A stretch of DNA of 64,000 nt from UBA2779 sp965232615. Lineage in GTDB: Bacteria > Spirochaetota > Spirochaetia > DSM-2461. The position numbers and the translations under genes are program-made. Location: assembly GCA_965232615.1 (NCBI GenBank), contig OZ246985.1, positions 1,798,001 through 1,862,000 on the forward strand. Direction: 5' to 3'. Positions 9,209-18,760 of this stretch are shown piece by piece. The notes under the pieces were generated by a model. It was not told where the DNA came from. It searched no databases and worked only from the letters and a program-made list of their open reading frames with translations. Every line of letters begins with the position of its first letter. Positions within the stretch are counted from its first letter, which is position 1.

Positions 9209-10480
9209 TTAATGCTTCCTCAATACTTCCAGGGGTTTAAGTTTTGCAGCTCTTATAGCAGGAATCCAGGAAGCTGCAATGGACAGTATGAGAGTGATTA
9301 CTCCAATTCCAGCGGTAACCATCCAACGCATTTCTACTGGAACTGTCTGGAGATAATGCCCCTCGCTCAGCAGAATGGGTGCCGGACCATCGTTAAACAA
9401 TCCAGTTATTAAGGACAGAATATATTCGATGCCAGCAATAATGGGGTTGATGAACCAGGAAATCAATAAACCTCCGCCAAGACCATAAATGGTACCGATG
9501 AGAGCGGCCATGGTACCGGTAATCACAAATGCCCGGCTTATTGTTCCCGGTGAAGTCCCTGTACACTTGAGAATTCCAATTTCCCGTCTGTGCTCAAGAG
9601 TCAGCATGACCAGTGATGTCATAACATTGAGCACAGCAATTATGATGATGAGTGCCATAATAAGGAGAAGTATACTCCTTGTGTTTTCAAGATTACTCAA
9701 TAAATAACGGTTTAATCCCTTCCAGTCCGAAGTAGACCATCGAGATGCCAAATCCAATTCCAGATTCTCCCACAGTTCAGGGTTCTGCCTGATATCAATG
9801 AACTTGCCGCCAATGAAAGTTTTACTGTTTTCATCAGCGAGAATGCGCCAACCCATGTCTGGTGAAATAAATGCCCAGGTGCGGTCAAGATCCTGGTAAC
9901 CTGTGGAAAAGACTCCCCTGATCACAAATTGTGTTACCCTGGGAATGATTCTGTTATTGGGCATCTGTCTGCCTGTCAAAACAAGAATGCTATCCCCAAC
10001 ACCGGCGCCCAGATATCTTGCGGCTTCCCGGCCAAGGAGTATGGAATCCCCACTGGTGTTCCATTCTCCACTATCAAATTCAATGTAACGATCAAAACCA
10101 GTATCTCTGAAAGGAGCATTTTCAGGAATGGCTCTCAATGTCAGAGCTGTTCTTGGGCCTTCTGAGCGAGCAAGACCATATCCTGTCCGTTCAACCCAGG
10201 CAGACCTTACTCCTGGTTTCTGTGCGACATCTTCCGCCAGCTTTTCCCAGTCATCCTTCCGTTCATTCTCCCAGGAACGGACCTGGAAATGATAGGATGA
10301 AGTTTCCACATACCGGGCTGTTATACCTTCAATCATGGCTGCCGCGAAATGATCAACGACAACCAGGGGAATAAGAGACAGGGATATGCCCAATGTAGCC
10401 CCGAAAAGAGGGTGACCATGTTGGCGGTTTCTTCGCCCCCGGAGGAATAATCGCCAGGCTATAAAAATTGAACCCCTCAT
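9209..10480 (-). CDS. LolE/LolC-family lipoprotein-exporter permease
   Basis: A 423-residue inner-membrane protein of the MacB/LolCE class. It has one N-terminal helix after a cytoplasmic lead (MRGSIFIAWRLFLRGRR), a large periplasmic domain (about 40-270), then three C-terminal helices. The motif HRREIGILKCTGTSPGTISR lies between helices 2 and 3, and the chain ends AAKLKPLEVLRKH, as in LolC/LolE. With the ATPase and second permease upstream it forms a LolCDE-like complex that would release lipoproteins from the inner membrane. Many lipoproteins occur in the window (lipoboxes at several genes), which fits. A MacB-like export role cannot be excluded. Confidence 0.85.
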   Translation of the reverse strand: MRGSIFIAWRLFLRGRRNRQHGHPLFGATLGISLSLIPLVVVDHFAAAMIEGITARYVETSSYHFQVRSWENERKDDWEKLAEDVAQKPGVRSAWVERTGYGLARSEGPRTALTLRAIPENAPFRDTGFDRYIEFDSGEWNTSGDSILLGREAARYLGAGVGDSILVLTGRQMPNNRIIPRVTQFVIRGVFSTGYQDLDRTWAFISPDMGWRILADENSKTFIGGKFIDIRQNPELWENLELDLASRWSTSDWKGLNRYLLSNLENTRSILLLIMALIIIIAVLNVMTSLVMLTLEHRREIGILKCTGTSPGTISRAFVITGTMAALIGTIYGLGGGLLISWFINPIIAGIEYILSLITGLFNDGPAPILLSEGHYLQTVPVEMRWMVTAGIGVITLILSIAASWIPAIRAAKLKPLEVLRKH

Positions 10481-10482
10481 GT

Positions 10483-11157
10483 CTACTGCAGTAAACCTTC
10501 CTTGAGATAGAGCATCCTGTCAGCCTTTCGAGCCAGGTCTTCTGCATGAGTTACAAGAAGAAGTGATTTTCCCGATTCCAGCAGGAGATCAAAGATTAAA
10601 TCGGCTACCATGGCTCTGTGCTCCTCATCAAGGTTCCCGGTTGGCTCATCGGCAATGATGAGTTTCGGATTGTTAACCAATGCCCGGGCTAATGCGGCTC
10701 TCTGGCGTTCTCCACCAGATAACTGCGATGGATAATGGTGGCTTCTCCCGGCAACGCCTGCCTGATCCAGGAATTCCAGCGCTCTATTTTCAGCTTTTTT
10801 GCGGGATACTCCCTGCATAAGCATGGGAAGCATGACATTTTCCAGAGCTGTGAAGTCCTTGAGAAGATAATGGAATTGAAAAACAAAACCAACAACCTCT
10901 GACCGGTATTGAGTAACTTCTTTTTCACCCATTCTGGTAATATTGTAACCACAGGCATGGATCTCTCCAGAGTCGGCTCTATCCAGACCTCCGATTAAAT
11001 TGAGAAGAGTACTCTTCCCGCTTCCCGATGTTCCCATGATGGAAATACTTTCCCCAGTTCTCACCTCAAGGTTTATATCCTTGAGCACTCTCAGTACCTC
11101 GGAACCGGAGATATACGATTTCTCAACGCCACGCACCGATAGAATTACATCATTCAC
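10483..11157 (-). CDS. lolD: LolD-type ABC transporter ATPase
   Basis: A 224-residue cytoplasmic ATPase of the LolD/MacB/FtsE class. Walker A is GTSGSGKST (near residue 42), the Q-loop lies in VGFVFQFHYLLKDFTALENV, the signature is LSGGERQRAALARAL, and Walker B is LIIADEPTGNLD. The Q-loop segment QFHYLL and the stretch ENVMLPML match LolD well. It overlaps the upstream permease gene by 8 bp and precedes the downstream permease gene by 2 bp, so the three are one operon and very likely one complex. Confidence 0.9.
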   Translation of the reverse strand: MNDVILSVRGVEKSYISGSEVLRVLKDINLEVRTGESISIMGTSGSGKSTLLNLIGGLDRADSGEIHACGYNITRMGEKEVTQYRSEVVGFVFQFHYLLKDFTALENVMLPMLMQGVSRKKAENRALEFLDQAGVAGRSHHYPSQLSGGERQRAALARALVNNPKLIIADEPTGNLDEEHRAMVADLIFDLLLESGKSLLLVTHAEDLARKADRMLYLKEGLLQ

Positions 11158-12397
11158 TTCGAAGAACCTCTGCTGGTTTTGATCTGGCTGCCATGGATGA
11201 TGCTCTCACGGCTGCCAGAAAAGTCAGAATCACTGCCGTTGACAGGATATAAACAACATCGATAACCATAACCTGGGAGTTTTGAAATAAGGCATCAACT
11301 GTCTGGTGCTGCGTTATATTCCATGAAGTATAAACAATACGATTCTGAATACTTCTGAAGAACTGGATTATGGTGTTGATGTTTTCGCCAATCAGTACTC
11401 CCAGAATACTGCCGGAAACTCCCCCAAGAGTTCCTGTGACCAATCCATGCTGCAGGAACAGTATTCGAATATTCCACGGAGAGGCTCCTGTCGCTTTCAG
11501 TATGGAAAGGTCTTCGATTCGTTCTGTGGCCATACGTCTCAAAGAATGATCAATATTCACAGCAACCACAACAAATATCAGAGTTACAAGTAGAATCATC
11601 ATTATTTTCTCATTCCTGAGGGCCCCGAAAAAAGAGCTGTTTTTCTCTCTCCATGAGCTCAATTCCCCCGATAGAAGCATATCATTTCTCCCAAGACGGC
11701 TCATTGCTTCAGTAACTCTTTCCGGGCGGATGAGTTTCACACCCAGTTCCACTCTGGAATCGTCTATAAGCACATCCATCGTATCCAATGAAACAAAAGC
11801 CATACTGCTTTCATAATTCTGGTACCCGCATTGAAAGATGCCAGTTACCTCAAGCTGTACTTCTTCCGTCGATACACCGTTACTCGAAAGAGTAAGGACT
11901 GAAACCCTGTCACCGGGGGATACTCCAAGGTTGTAAGCCAGAATCCGTCCAGGAACAATTCCCTCATTCTCCACGTTGAACTCACCTTGAACGATTTCCA
12001 GGTAATGGGCCAGATTTTTGTCTCTTGTATAGGTATCAGGAGGTATACCCCTGATGAGGGCACCGGAGAGTTCAGATCGCTTTCCACTGAGCATCGTTAT
12101 ACCCTCACGGAAAGGAGTCACAAAGACAACATCAGGGTCTTCACCTATTGTACTGATAGCAGAATCGATATCGACATCATCTCCATCAGGCATCCAGTGA
12201 ATATGATAGGAACCAATTTCCAGTATACTGGTTATGAATCCCTGCTGGAGTCCATTCATAACTGCAAGAATTGTATTAAGAGTTGCTACCCCTATGCATA
12301 TAAGCAGTACTCCAATAAGAAAAATGAACCGGCCCCGTCCACCCCGACGCCCCGTTATGAATCTCCAGGCGACAAAAAAAGTCCATTTTGATTTCAT
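11150..12397 (-). CDS. LolC/LolE-family lipoprotein-exporter permease
   Basis: A 415-residue inner-membrane protein paired with lolD. It has an N-terminal helix (RFIFLIGVLLICIGVATLNT), a periplasmic domain of about 230 residues, and three C-terminal helices. The FtsX-like motif RIEDLSILKATGASPWNIRI lies near residue 300. It starts inside the end of the upstream secreted-protein gene (4-bp overlap). Two different permeases flanking one ATPase is the LolC-LolD-LolE arrangement. Which of the two plays LolC and which LolE is not clear from sequence. Confidence 0.85.
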   Translation of the reverse strand: MKSKWTFFVAWRFITGRRGGRGRFIFLIGVLLICIGVATLNTILAVMNGLQQGFITSILEIGSYHIHWMPDGDDVDIDSAISTIGEDPDVVFVTPFREGITMLSGKRSELSGALIRGIPPDTYTRDKNLAHYLEIVQGEFNVENEGIVPGRILAYNLGVSPGDRVSVLTLSSNGVSTEEVQLEVTGIFQCGYQNYESSMAFVSLDTMDVLIDDSRVELGVKLIRPERVTEAMSRLGRNDMLLSGELSSWREKNSSFFGALRNEKIMMILLVTLIFVVVAVNIDHSLRRMATERIEDLSILKATGASPWNIRILFLQHGLVTGTLGGVSGSILGVLIGENINTIIQFFRSIQNRIVYTSWNITQHQTVDALFQNSQVMVIDVVYILSTAVILTFLAAVRASSMAARSKPAEVLRSE

Positions 12398-13338
12398 TCC
12401 TGCAGCTCACGTACTCGAACAACTAAACCATACCGCAAAAATTCTTCCTTAATTCTCCGACCCTTCTCCCAGTACACACGTATCACGGCACTTCCATCCC
12501 TGAATATGGTTTCGATTTTTTCACCGGGAGAAATCCAGGTGGTATCTCTTGTTTTCAATCCATTTTCATAATGAGTTTCCCGTTGTTTCTCCCCTTTCTC
12601 AGACCACTCGTATTCTTTCAGCGAGACTCTTCCTTCCCCTCGTTCAACAACACTGCTCAAATTGGCATTGTCCCAGGTAAAGTTTCGAGTGAGCAGAAGA
12701 ACATCTTCATGCAAAATCTCTTCCTGTTCAAGATATCCCTGTGCATCATACTGACTGATACGAGTCGTATCCCCTTCATGAGTAATGGTTTGCAGAATCC
12801 TGCCATCTTCTGTTCTTATAAAGGTTTGAGACTTTACAATTTCATCATCCCTGTATATAACCTGTTCGAGAGTCTGGGCAAATTCATTCATTTCAGTAAT
12901 TGACCAATCATCTCCTGTTCCATATTGACTCCTGAGATTGGAACCATTGACATGGGTACGATACTGACTTTCCACATGGATCTCAGGGTTCTCAGAATCC
13001 TGATTGAATATGTAGAAAATTCGGTTGTTTCCATCCTCATCGTAGAAGTATTCGACTCTGGACAGCCGACGGTTATCAGCATCCAACTCCTCCCATGCCT
13101 GAAGGACTCCATCAACTCTTGTCAGTACGATAGAAGATTGAACTTCATTGTTATGATAAAGAGTCTGAGTTTCCATGTCATCAATGCTTTCAACGGATAT
13201 TTTCCAACCGGATTTCGGATTATATCCAGAATCTATAGGTTCTCCTACATACCCTCCGGGACCGGAACTATACCATTCCACTGCACCGAGGGCTGTGCTT
13301 GCGGCGAATAAGACAGTGCTTAAGAGCAACCTATTCAT
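12394..13338 (-). CDS. Secreted protein with wrap/antitoxin-like YxxxG strand repeats, function unknown
   Basis: A 314-residue protein I cannot name. The start at 13338 gives a clean Sec signal (MNRLLLSTVLFAASTALGA); a longer frame upstream would spoil it and lies inside ftsY. After the signal come repeated short strands ending in Tyr or charged residues, such as RVEYFYDEDGNNRIFYIF, SQYDAQGYLEQEE, KEYEWSEKGEKQRETHYENG and RDGSAVIRVYWEKGRR. They resemble the repeating beta-hairpins of MORN- or RHS/WG-like proteins. It overlaps both ftsY upstream and the lolC-like gene downstream, so it is translated with them. A periplasmic role tied to lipoprotein transport is only a guess. Confidence 0.7.
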   Translation of the reverse strand: MNRLLLSTVLFAASTALGAVEWYSSGPGGYVGEPIDSGYNPKSGWKISVESIDDMETQTLYHNNEVQSSIVLTRVDGVLQAWEELDADNRRLSRVEYFYDEDGNNRIFYIFNQDSENPEIHVESQYRTHVNGSNLRSQYGTGDDWSITEMNEFAQTLEQVIYRDDEIVKSQTFIRTEDGRILQTITHEGDTTRISQYDAQGYLEQEEILHEDVLLLTRNFTWDNANLSSVVERGEGRVSLKEYEWSEKGEKQRETHYENGLKTRDTTWISPGEKIETIFRDGSAVIRVYWEKGRRIKEEFLRYGLVVRVRELQE

Positions 13339-14251
13339 CGGGCTGATCCAGGAGTTCTTCCAGGTATTGTTCAGGATCAAATGGGTGCAGATCATCCATC
13401 TTTTCACCCTTTCCCAGAAAGGCTATGGGTAGTTGCAAATCCCTGCCAATAGAAGTAATAAGTCCTCCTTTAGCTGAAGAGTCATATTTAGTCATGCAAA
13501 CTGCATCGATACGGACAGCTTCATGGAAGGCTTCTGCCTGCCTCATCCCATTTTGACCGGTTGTCGCATCAACAACAAGGATTTTCCTGCAGGTATCATT
13601 CTCTCCCAGTTTACCCTCAATGATTCGGTTAATCTTCTCTAATTCCCTGACCAGATTCACTTTGTTGTGCATCCGGCCAGCGGTGTCTGCAAGAACAACA
13701 CGATCACCCCGATTCCTTGCGGAGGTAATAGCATCATAGATGACAGCAGCAGGATCAGAGCCATGATGCTGTTTGACGATTCGGGCCCCAACCCTATCGG
13801 CCAGTATTTCCAACTGCTCGACAGCCGCGGCACGGTAGGTATCTCCTGCTGCCAATGTCACTGGACCGAGACCGTTTTTTATAAACCGGTGAGCCATCTT
13901 TGCAATGGTTGTTGTCTTACCGACACCGTTTACTCCAAGTACTAGATACATGGAAAGGCGGTTTTCAGGAGGATGGAGTTCTGTTGATATCAATGATGGT
14001 CTGATGATGTTTTTCAGTTCATCAACGCATTGAGTTTGTGACCAGTTCTGTGAGGATGATGTATATCTCCCGCGAAGTTCATCGACCAGTGCTGCAGCGG
14101 TTGATATTCCAAGATCAGATTCTATAAGTAAATCTTCGAGGTCTTCATAAAAGTCTTCCATACTGGATGAATTCCTGGAAAAGAGATCGCGAATACGCAG
14201 GCCAATACTTTTTGAGGAAACAGATTTCTTTTTTTTCTTTCTACCAAACAT
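13331..14251 (-). CDS. ftsY: Signal recognition particle receptor FtsY
   Basis: The SRP receptor GTPase that brings ribosomes making membrane proteins to the translocon. It is 306 residues, short because there is only a small basic start (MFGRKKKKK) instead of a long acidic A domain. The N domain spans about 15-95, followed by the G domain: G1 GVNGVGKTTTIAKMA, DTYRAAAVEQLE, G3 DTAGRMH, G4 TKYDSSAKGG, and the closing GKGEKMDDLHPFDPE. It ends inside the start of the next gene. It lies 16 bp after the PEGA-protein gene. Confidence 0.96.
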   Translation of the reverse strand: MFGRKKKKKSVSSKSIGLRIRDLFSRNSSSMEDFYEDLEDLLIESDLGISTAAALVDELRGRYTSSSQNWSQTQCVDELKNIIRPSLISTELHPPENRLSMYLVLGVNGVGKTTTIAKMAHRFIKNGLGPVTLAAGDTYRAAAVEQLEILADRVGARIVKQHHGSDPAAVIYDAITSARNRGDRVVLADTAGRMHNKVNLVRELEKINRIIEGKLGENDTCRKILVVDATTGQNGMRQAEAFHEAVRIDAVCMTKYDSSAKGGLITSIGRDLQLPIAFLGKGEKMDDLHPFDPEQYLEELLDQPDE

Positions 14252-14267
14252 TGGAATTACATTGTAG

Positions 14268-15695
14268 CTAATTCGCTAAATCTTCAACAGATTTCAAGTA
14301 CTTTCCCAGGTTAATCAATGTGAGGATAAGAAGTCCAGCATTGATTGCAACACTGCCCCACATTACCCCGGTTGTAATCTGAGATGTGGAGTAAGATGAT
14401 TGTTTATCCGAAGCGCTGGTGCTTTTATTGTACTGATCCAATAGATTCTGATTCACTCCCATCAGTATTAAAGTGGGAGCAAGGGACAGGGAAAACCATG
14501 CTGCGGCACTGTCAAAACGGCGTCTTGCCTTCTTCATCTCTTCCTGCGGATCAAGCAATACTTCATCGAGAGGAATTGTAAGACGCTCGGACTCTGGTGT
14601 CAGTGGTACTGTGCGGCTCTTGAATCCCTCCTTTTCCAGTGTCAGAGGCATGATTTGATCCGGTTCAATTACGGGTAAAGGTGTCAAACCCAGCCACATG
14701 GCACCCAGGCGAACCGATGCCCCTGCTGGAATTGAACTCACCAGAACCTGATTCACCTCAACAGCTTCCATTTCGATGAAGATATCCAGATGCTGATCAG
14801 GTAGTAGGACAGTTTCCTGAACCACAGGCTTGTATCCATGAGCACTCACTTCAATACTGTACTTGCCTGGATTGAGAATTCCATCAGACCAATATCCCAC
14901 TCCTGCGAATTGATTATTCACACTGATGAATCCCACAGAAGGTTCGACCTTTACAACAAGAGAAGACCAGGGCCTGCCCAACATAATTCCACGAGCCCTG
15001 GAGGCTATTATATCAGCAGTCTCTTCAAGCTCAGTTCTTTCAATTGCCCCCTCCCACAGTACTGATTTACCAGCCTCTGTCCAAACATAGGCCACAATAC
15101 CATAATAATCACCTGCTTGAACAATGCCTCCGGTAATCAAAGCATCTAATTCATGTTTTTTTCTGTAGATCTCAGGGATGGCCCCATTGAGACTCCAGAA
15201 ATGACCACCGTCTTCAGCAGGAGGAAATGCTATACTCAGCTTCTCCGGAACAATGATGCTTTTGGGTAAACGGCTCCGATTCTTCTTCAATGCCTGACGG
15301 GTTTCAAGGATTTTTTCTTTCTCCTGAGAAATTTTATCAGGATTGATACTGAGTTCGAAGAGAGAGTTGTCAAGGTTCACGTGATAACTCTCAAGTTTTT
15401 TGAGGAGTTTCAACTCTTCATCGGCAATGACTTCCCGAGCCAGGGATAACCGTTCATTTTCTGTTAGATTGTGTTCAGGGATATCACTGAGTCCATCATG
15501 TAGAAGTCTGCTTATCACTGTTGAGACAGATATAAGGGACAAGTTGTCTTCATTAACATCAAATATGGCAATCCCTACATCCCAGGATTCCTTATCTGAA
15601 GATAAGCCGTCCTCTGCCCCCAGTTCCAGAGAAGAAAACACAAGGACAAGGATACACAGGATGAGTCCCTGTTTTTTCGGCAGTATCTTAATCAC
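14268..15695 (-). CDS. PEGA-domain envelope protein
   Basis: A 475-residue protein with an N-terminal signal or anchor (LILCILVLVFSSLELGAED). The first half (40-250) has no family I know. The middle carries two PEGA-type beta modules: one around VKVEPSVGFISVNNQF / NPGKYSIEVSAHGYKP, one around VLVSSIPAGASVRLGAMWLG / LTLEKEGFKSRTVPL. Near the C-terminus two hydrophobic stretches (FSLSLAPTLILMGV and SVAINAGLLILTLINL) suggest membrane attachment there. PEGA modules are common in spirochaete surface proteins and probably bind other envelope parts. The start overlaps the prfB stop by 4 bp. Confidence 0.8.
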   Translation of the reverse strand: MIKILPKKQGLILCILVLVFSSLELGAEDGLSSDKESWDVGIAIFDVNEDNLSLISVSTVISRLLHDGLSDIPEHNLTENERLSLAREVIADEELKLLKKLESYHVNLDNSLFELSINPDKISQEKEKILETRQALKKNRSRLPKSIIVPEKLSIAFPPAEDGGHFWSLNGAIPEIYRKKHELDALITGGIVQAGDYYGIVAYVWTEAGKSVLWEGAIERTELEETADIIASRARGIMLGRPWSSLVVKVEPSVGFISVNNQFAGVGYWSDGILNPGKYSIEVSAHGYKPVVQETVLLPDQHLDIFIEMEAVEVNQVLVSSIPAGASVRLGAMWLGLTPLPVIEPDQIMPLTLEKEGFKSRTVPLTPESERLTIPLDEVLLDPQEEMKKARRRFDSAAAWFSLSLAPTLILMGVNQNLLDQYNKSTSASDKQSSYSTSQITTGVMWGSVAINAGLLILTLINLGKYLKSVEDLAN

Positions 15696-16796
15696 TGGAT
15701 CAATCCACTGGACCAGCGGAGATAAGTATCAATGAATTGATCAATATCACCATCCAGGACGGCCTGAATGTTGCCTGTTTCATAACGGGTTCTTAAATCT
15801 TTTACCATAGTATAAGGATGAAAAACATAGGAACGAATCTGGCTCCCCCAGCCAATATCTTTTTTCTCAGCCGCATTGGATGCCCGTTTTTCACTCTGTT
15901 TCTGGCGATAATACTCGTAAAGACGAGATTTCAGAACTTTCAAAGCTGTCCCTCGATTCTTCAGCTGACTTCTTTCATTCTGACACTGCACAACTATACC
16001 GGTTTCCAGATGAGTCATTCGGACAGCACTTGAAGTTTTATTAACATGCTGACCACCGGCCCCGGAAGCCCTGTATGTATCGACTCGGATTTGTTCCGGT
16101 TTCACCTGTATCTCAATATCATCTTCAAATACAGGAGAGACATAGACAGATGCAAAAGTTGTATGTCTTCTACTGGCCGAATCAAACGGGCTTATCCGAA
16201 CAAGACGATGTATGCCCCCCTCTCCTTTTAAAAATCCATGAGCATAATCACCATCCACCTGAAAATCAACAGATTTTACACCACCTTCTGCATCCTGAAT
16301 ATCCAGCAATGTCAGTGAAAAGCCACGCCGTTCTATCCAGCGGGCATACATTCTGTACAGCATGGAGGCCCAGTCACAGGATTCTGTACCGCCGGCGCCA
16401 GAATGTATCGTAACGAAAGCTGACGCAGAATCAGTTTTTTCACTGAACAATTCCAGAATACTCAAATTATCATAGGCCAATGACACAGAATCAATGGCCT
16501 CAAGAATCTCCTTTTCCATATCTTCATTCCCAGCTTCAACAGCCAGGTCATAAAGAGTTATTGTATCCTCAAGTTCATTAATGAGTTCATCCCATGGTTC
16601 ATAGCGAGTTCTCAACTTTTTCAGATCCGCCATTGTTTTTTCAGCTGATTCCCGATTGGTCCAGAAATCGGAATCGGCTGATAGTAATTCAAGGCGTTTA
16701 GCTTCTTCTTTGAGCTTCAGAGAGTCAAAGATGACTCCAGGTTTCGCGAATATCATTTTCCAGTTTTTTCAGCAATGGGTTCAAATCATTCAACAT
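15692..16796 (-). CDS. prfB: Peptide chain release factor 2, with programmed +1 frameshift
   Basis: RF2 ends translation at UGA and UAA. The frame from ATG 16796 (AGGAG upstream) runs 23 codons and then meets TGA within CTTTGAC (16730-16724). A +1 shift on CTT-TGA joins it to the long frame that encodes the rest. A GGAG-type sequence sits just before the slip site, as in other bacteria, so RF2 controls its own synthesis. The main body has the codon-recognition region and the catalytic GGQ motif in SGAGGQHVNKTSSAVRMTH. The total is about 367 residues. A reader who ignores the shift would start the gene at an upstream codon near 16756 and lose the N-terminus. Confidence 0.95.
16724..16730 (-). 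promoter_or_regulatory. prfB +1 recoding site (CTTTGAC)
   Basis: On the minus strand the heptamer CTTTGAC contains the in-frame stop at codon 24. It is preceded within a few bases by a GGAG that can pair with 16S rRNA. This is the classic RF2 autoregulation site. Low RF2 gives slow stopping and more frameshifting. Confidence 0.93.
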
Positions 16797-16823
16797 GTTT
16801 CCAGTACTCCTGTTGTTGTTTTT

Positions 16824-18632
16824 CTATTTTTTTTTATCTGTGAGATCATGTAATTCACTCCATGCTTTCTCCTGCTGCTCTCGAGTAAGAACCTTTCCCT
16901 GACGGGGAGTCTTCTGATTTTTCCGCTTGTTCTCGTCTTTGTTCGCCGTTATTTTCTCCTGCTTCATGTTCTTTTTCACCGATGCAGGTTTTCGAGATTT
17001 TTTGACTGTCCTGGTTTTAGCAGGTTTCCTGGTTTTCCTGGATGTTTTTTTCTCTTCCTGAATCATTTCCTTCTCTGAATTTTGATTCAATGGACTATAC
17101 CGGCTCAGGTAGCTTTCATATTGACCGAGTACTTTCATAAAAAACTGGCGGATAAAGGACAGTTGTGAAAATGTCTGTTCAAATATCTGTGATAGATGGA
17201 GGTTGAATAAATCATCGATCTCTCTGAATTTCACACTTCCTGGAACGAAGTACTTGTCCAGCACACTTCTCAACCGCTGCATTTTAGTATTCTTCAAGAC
17301 CTTGGTACCATAGTGTATTATCCCGTCAGCAACCAGACGTGGAGATGAATACAATGCATTCATAACTTGATAATTCTCAGCTATTCTCTGCTTAACTTCT
17401 ATCCTGAATACCCTCAAGCTTGAGAATATTGAGGCTTTCTTCCTGTTATTTGATCTCAGGACTAAAGAGAATTGTTTTAAATAGTATTTACGAAGTTCAG
17501 AAGATACGACATCATGTTCTGTCTTAAATAACAAATAAACATTATCACGGTAAATGTATTTATTATCAAGTAGGATTACAGTAGGAAGACCAGATTTTGT
17601 GTTGGATTTTAAGAATCTCTCATCGAAGACCTGTCTTATATCTTCCCATTTTTCTTCATGCGGTTTGAAAAAGTCATTGAAGTCCTTACGATCGACAAGA
17701 AAACCATCCTTTTTTGCAATGGAGAGTAGAAGATTCTTCATGACACTGAGTTTTTCCTCTTCATCTTTCCGAATCGACTCCATTTCTGTCATTTGATTCT
17801 CTGTGAATGCTCTGATAATCCTTGCCGATCGAAACAGCTCTATTGAAGTAGTAATCTTCTCTTCAGCCAGTCTTTTCCGATTTTCGATTAAGGTGTTCGT
17901 GAACCGATTCCAGAAATCATGTTCGTCCCTGGAAATTGATTGTTTAAACGCTGTTTCCAGCTCGCCCATCATTCTTGAAACAGTAGCCTGCAGTCTTGAA
18001 TTCTTTTGAATTGCCTGACGAATCCTTACTCTGGAAACTTTCATCAAAACCGGGAGAGATGGGGGTGTAATAATAATATTGTAATTCTTGCCGTTATCAA
18101 TATTAAAAACTACAACTCTATTTTCATATTGATTCACAAGGTCAGTTGTGATATCGGTAAGAGGTAGCTGCTGTAGTAGTTCGACTGGGAACTTGTGTTT
18201 TTTACCAAAATCCTCAACAGTCGGGAATGGATCTGTACTTGTAAGCTTGATGCTTTTCCAGATGTTTTCAATAATCCAGTACCAGAATCGCGGAGAATTC
18301 ATCTCTGTCAGAATGACTCGAGAATTTACCAATTTCCCATTGCTGATACTTTTCTCCAGTATCCCACATCTCCCTGCCTGGAGAAATTCCATAAGAGTTT
18401 CAAGAGTTTCTGTTACCGCTGGAACCTTTCCTTCCAGTAAGGAAACCAGCTTCTTAAAAGATATTTCCGGCTCTAACAAATCACAGATTTCAGAGAAGAG
18501 GGTTCTTGGATGATCGGCAATCGTCCCGAGCTGAAACAGGAAGCCATCTCTGTCTTTCGGATCCATCTGAAGGTAAGAGGGGGTTTCGGGTTGATTGAGT
18601 AGGGGTGCATTATCACTTATTTGATCGGCCAT
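16824..18632 (-). CDS. Unknown 602-residue protein with a strongly basic tail
   Basis: I do not recognise this gene. It has a strong ribosome site (AGGAGG, 4 bases before ATG). There is no signal peptide and no membrane helix, so it should be cytoplasmic. The first 500 residues look largely alpha-helical, with charged segments such as RKDEEEKLSVMKNLLLSIAK. From about residue 515 the chain becomes Lys/Arg-rich and low in complexity (KKTSRKTRKPAKTRTVKKSR), like histone-H1-type or RNA-binding tails. It lies 28 bp before the prfB start and in the same direction. Binding to nucleic acid or ribosomes is a guess from the tail and the neighbour. Confidence 0.75.
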   Translation of the reverse strand: MADQISDNAPLLNQPETPSYLQMDPKDRDGFLFQLGTIADHPRTLFSEICDLLEPEISFKKLVSLLEGKVPAVTETLETLMEFLQAGRCGILEKSISNGKLVNSRVILTEMNSPRFWYWIIENIWKSIKLTSTDPFPTVEDFGKKHKFPVELLQQLPLTDITTDLVNQYENRVVVFNIDNGKNYNIIITPPSLPVLMKVSRVRIRQAIQKNSRLQATVSRMMGELETAFKQSISRDEHDFWNRFTNTLIENRKRLAEEKITTSIELFRSARIIRAFTENQMTEMESIRKDEEEKLSVMKNLLLSIAKKDGFLVDRKDFNDFFKPHEEKWEDIRQVFDERFLKSNTKSGLPTVILLDNKYIYRDNVYLLFKTEHDVVSSELRKYYLKQFSLVLRSNNRKKASIFSSLRVFRIEVKQRIAENYQVMNALYSSPRLVADGIIHYGTKVLKNTKMQRLRSVLDKYFVPGSVKFREIDDLFNLHLSQIFEQTFSQLSFIRQFFMKVLGQYESYLSRYSPLNQNSEKEMIQEEKKTSRKTRKPAKTRTVKKSRKPASVKKNMKQEKITANKDENKRKNQKTPRQGKVLTREQQEKAWSELHDLTDKKK

Positions 18633-18741
18633 TATCCCTCCTATGCCTGTTTCGAGACCTGAATTGCGGTATGAAATGGATGAGAGTTCTCAATAATACC
18701 ATAACTCCGAGAAAAAAGAGGACTGAAACCAGGGCCTTCAT
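18613..18741 (-). CDS. Possible small membrane protein (42 residues)
   Basis: This frame is too short for ordinary gene calling. From ATG 18741 it reads MKALVSVLFFLGVMVLLRTL, then a basic tail (FRSRNRHRRDNGRSNK). It is thus one hydrophobic helix with a positive C-terminus. It fills nearly the whole 128-bp gap after rlmKL and overlaps the first 20 bp of the next gene, so its end would feed ribosomes into that start. No clear ribosome site precedes it, which is the main doubt. Chance is possible. Confidence 0.3.
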   Translation of the reverse strand: MKALVSVLFFLGVMVLLRTLIHFIPQFRSRNRHRRDNGRSNK

Positions 18742-18760
18742 TATGATTCAGTATACGCAT

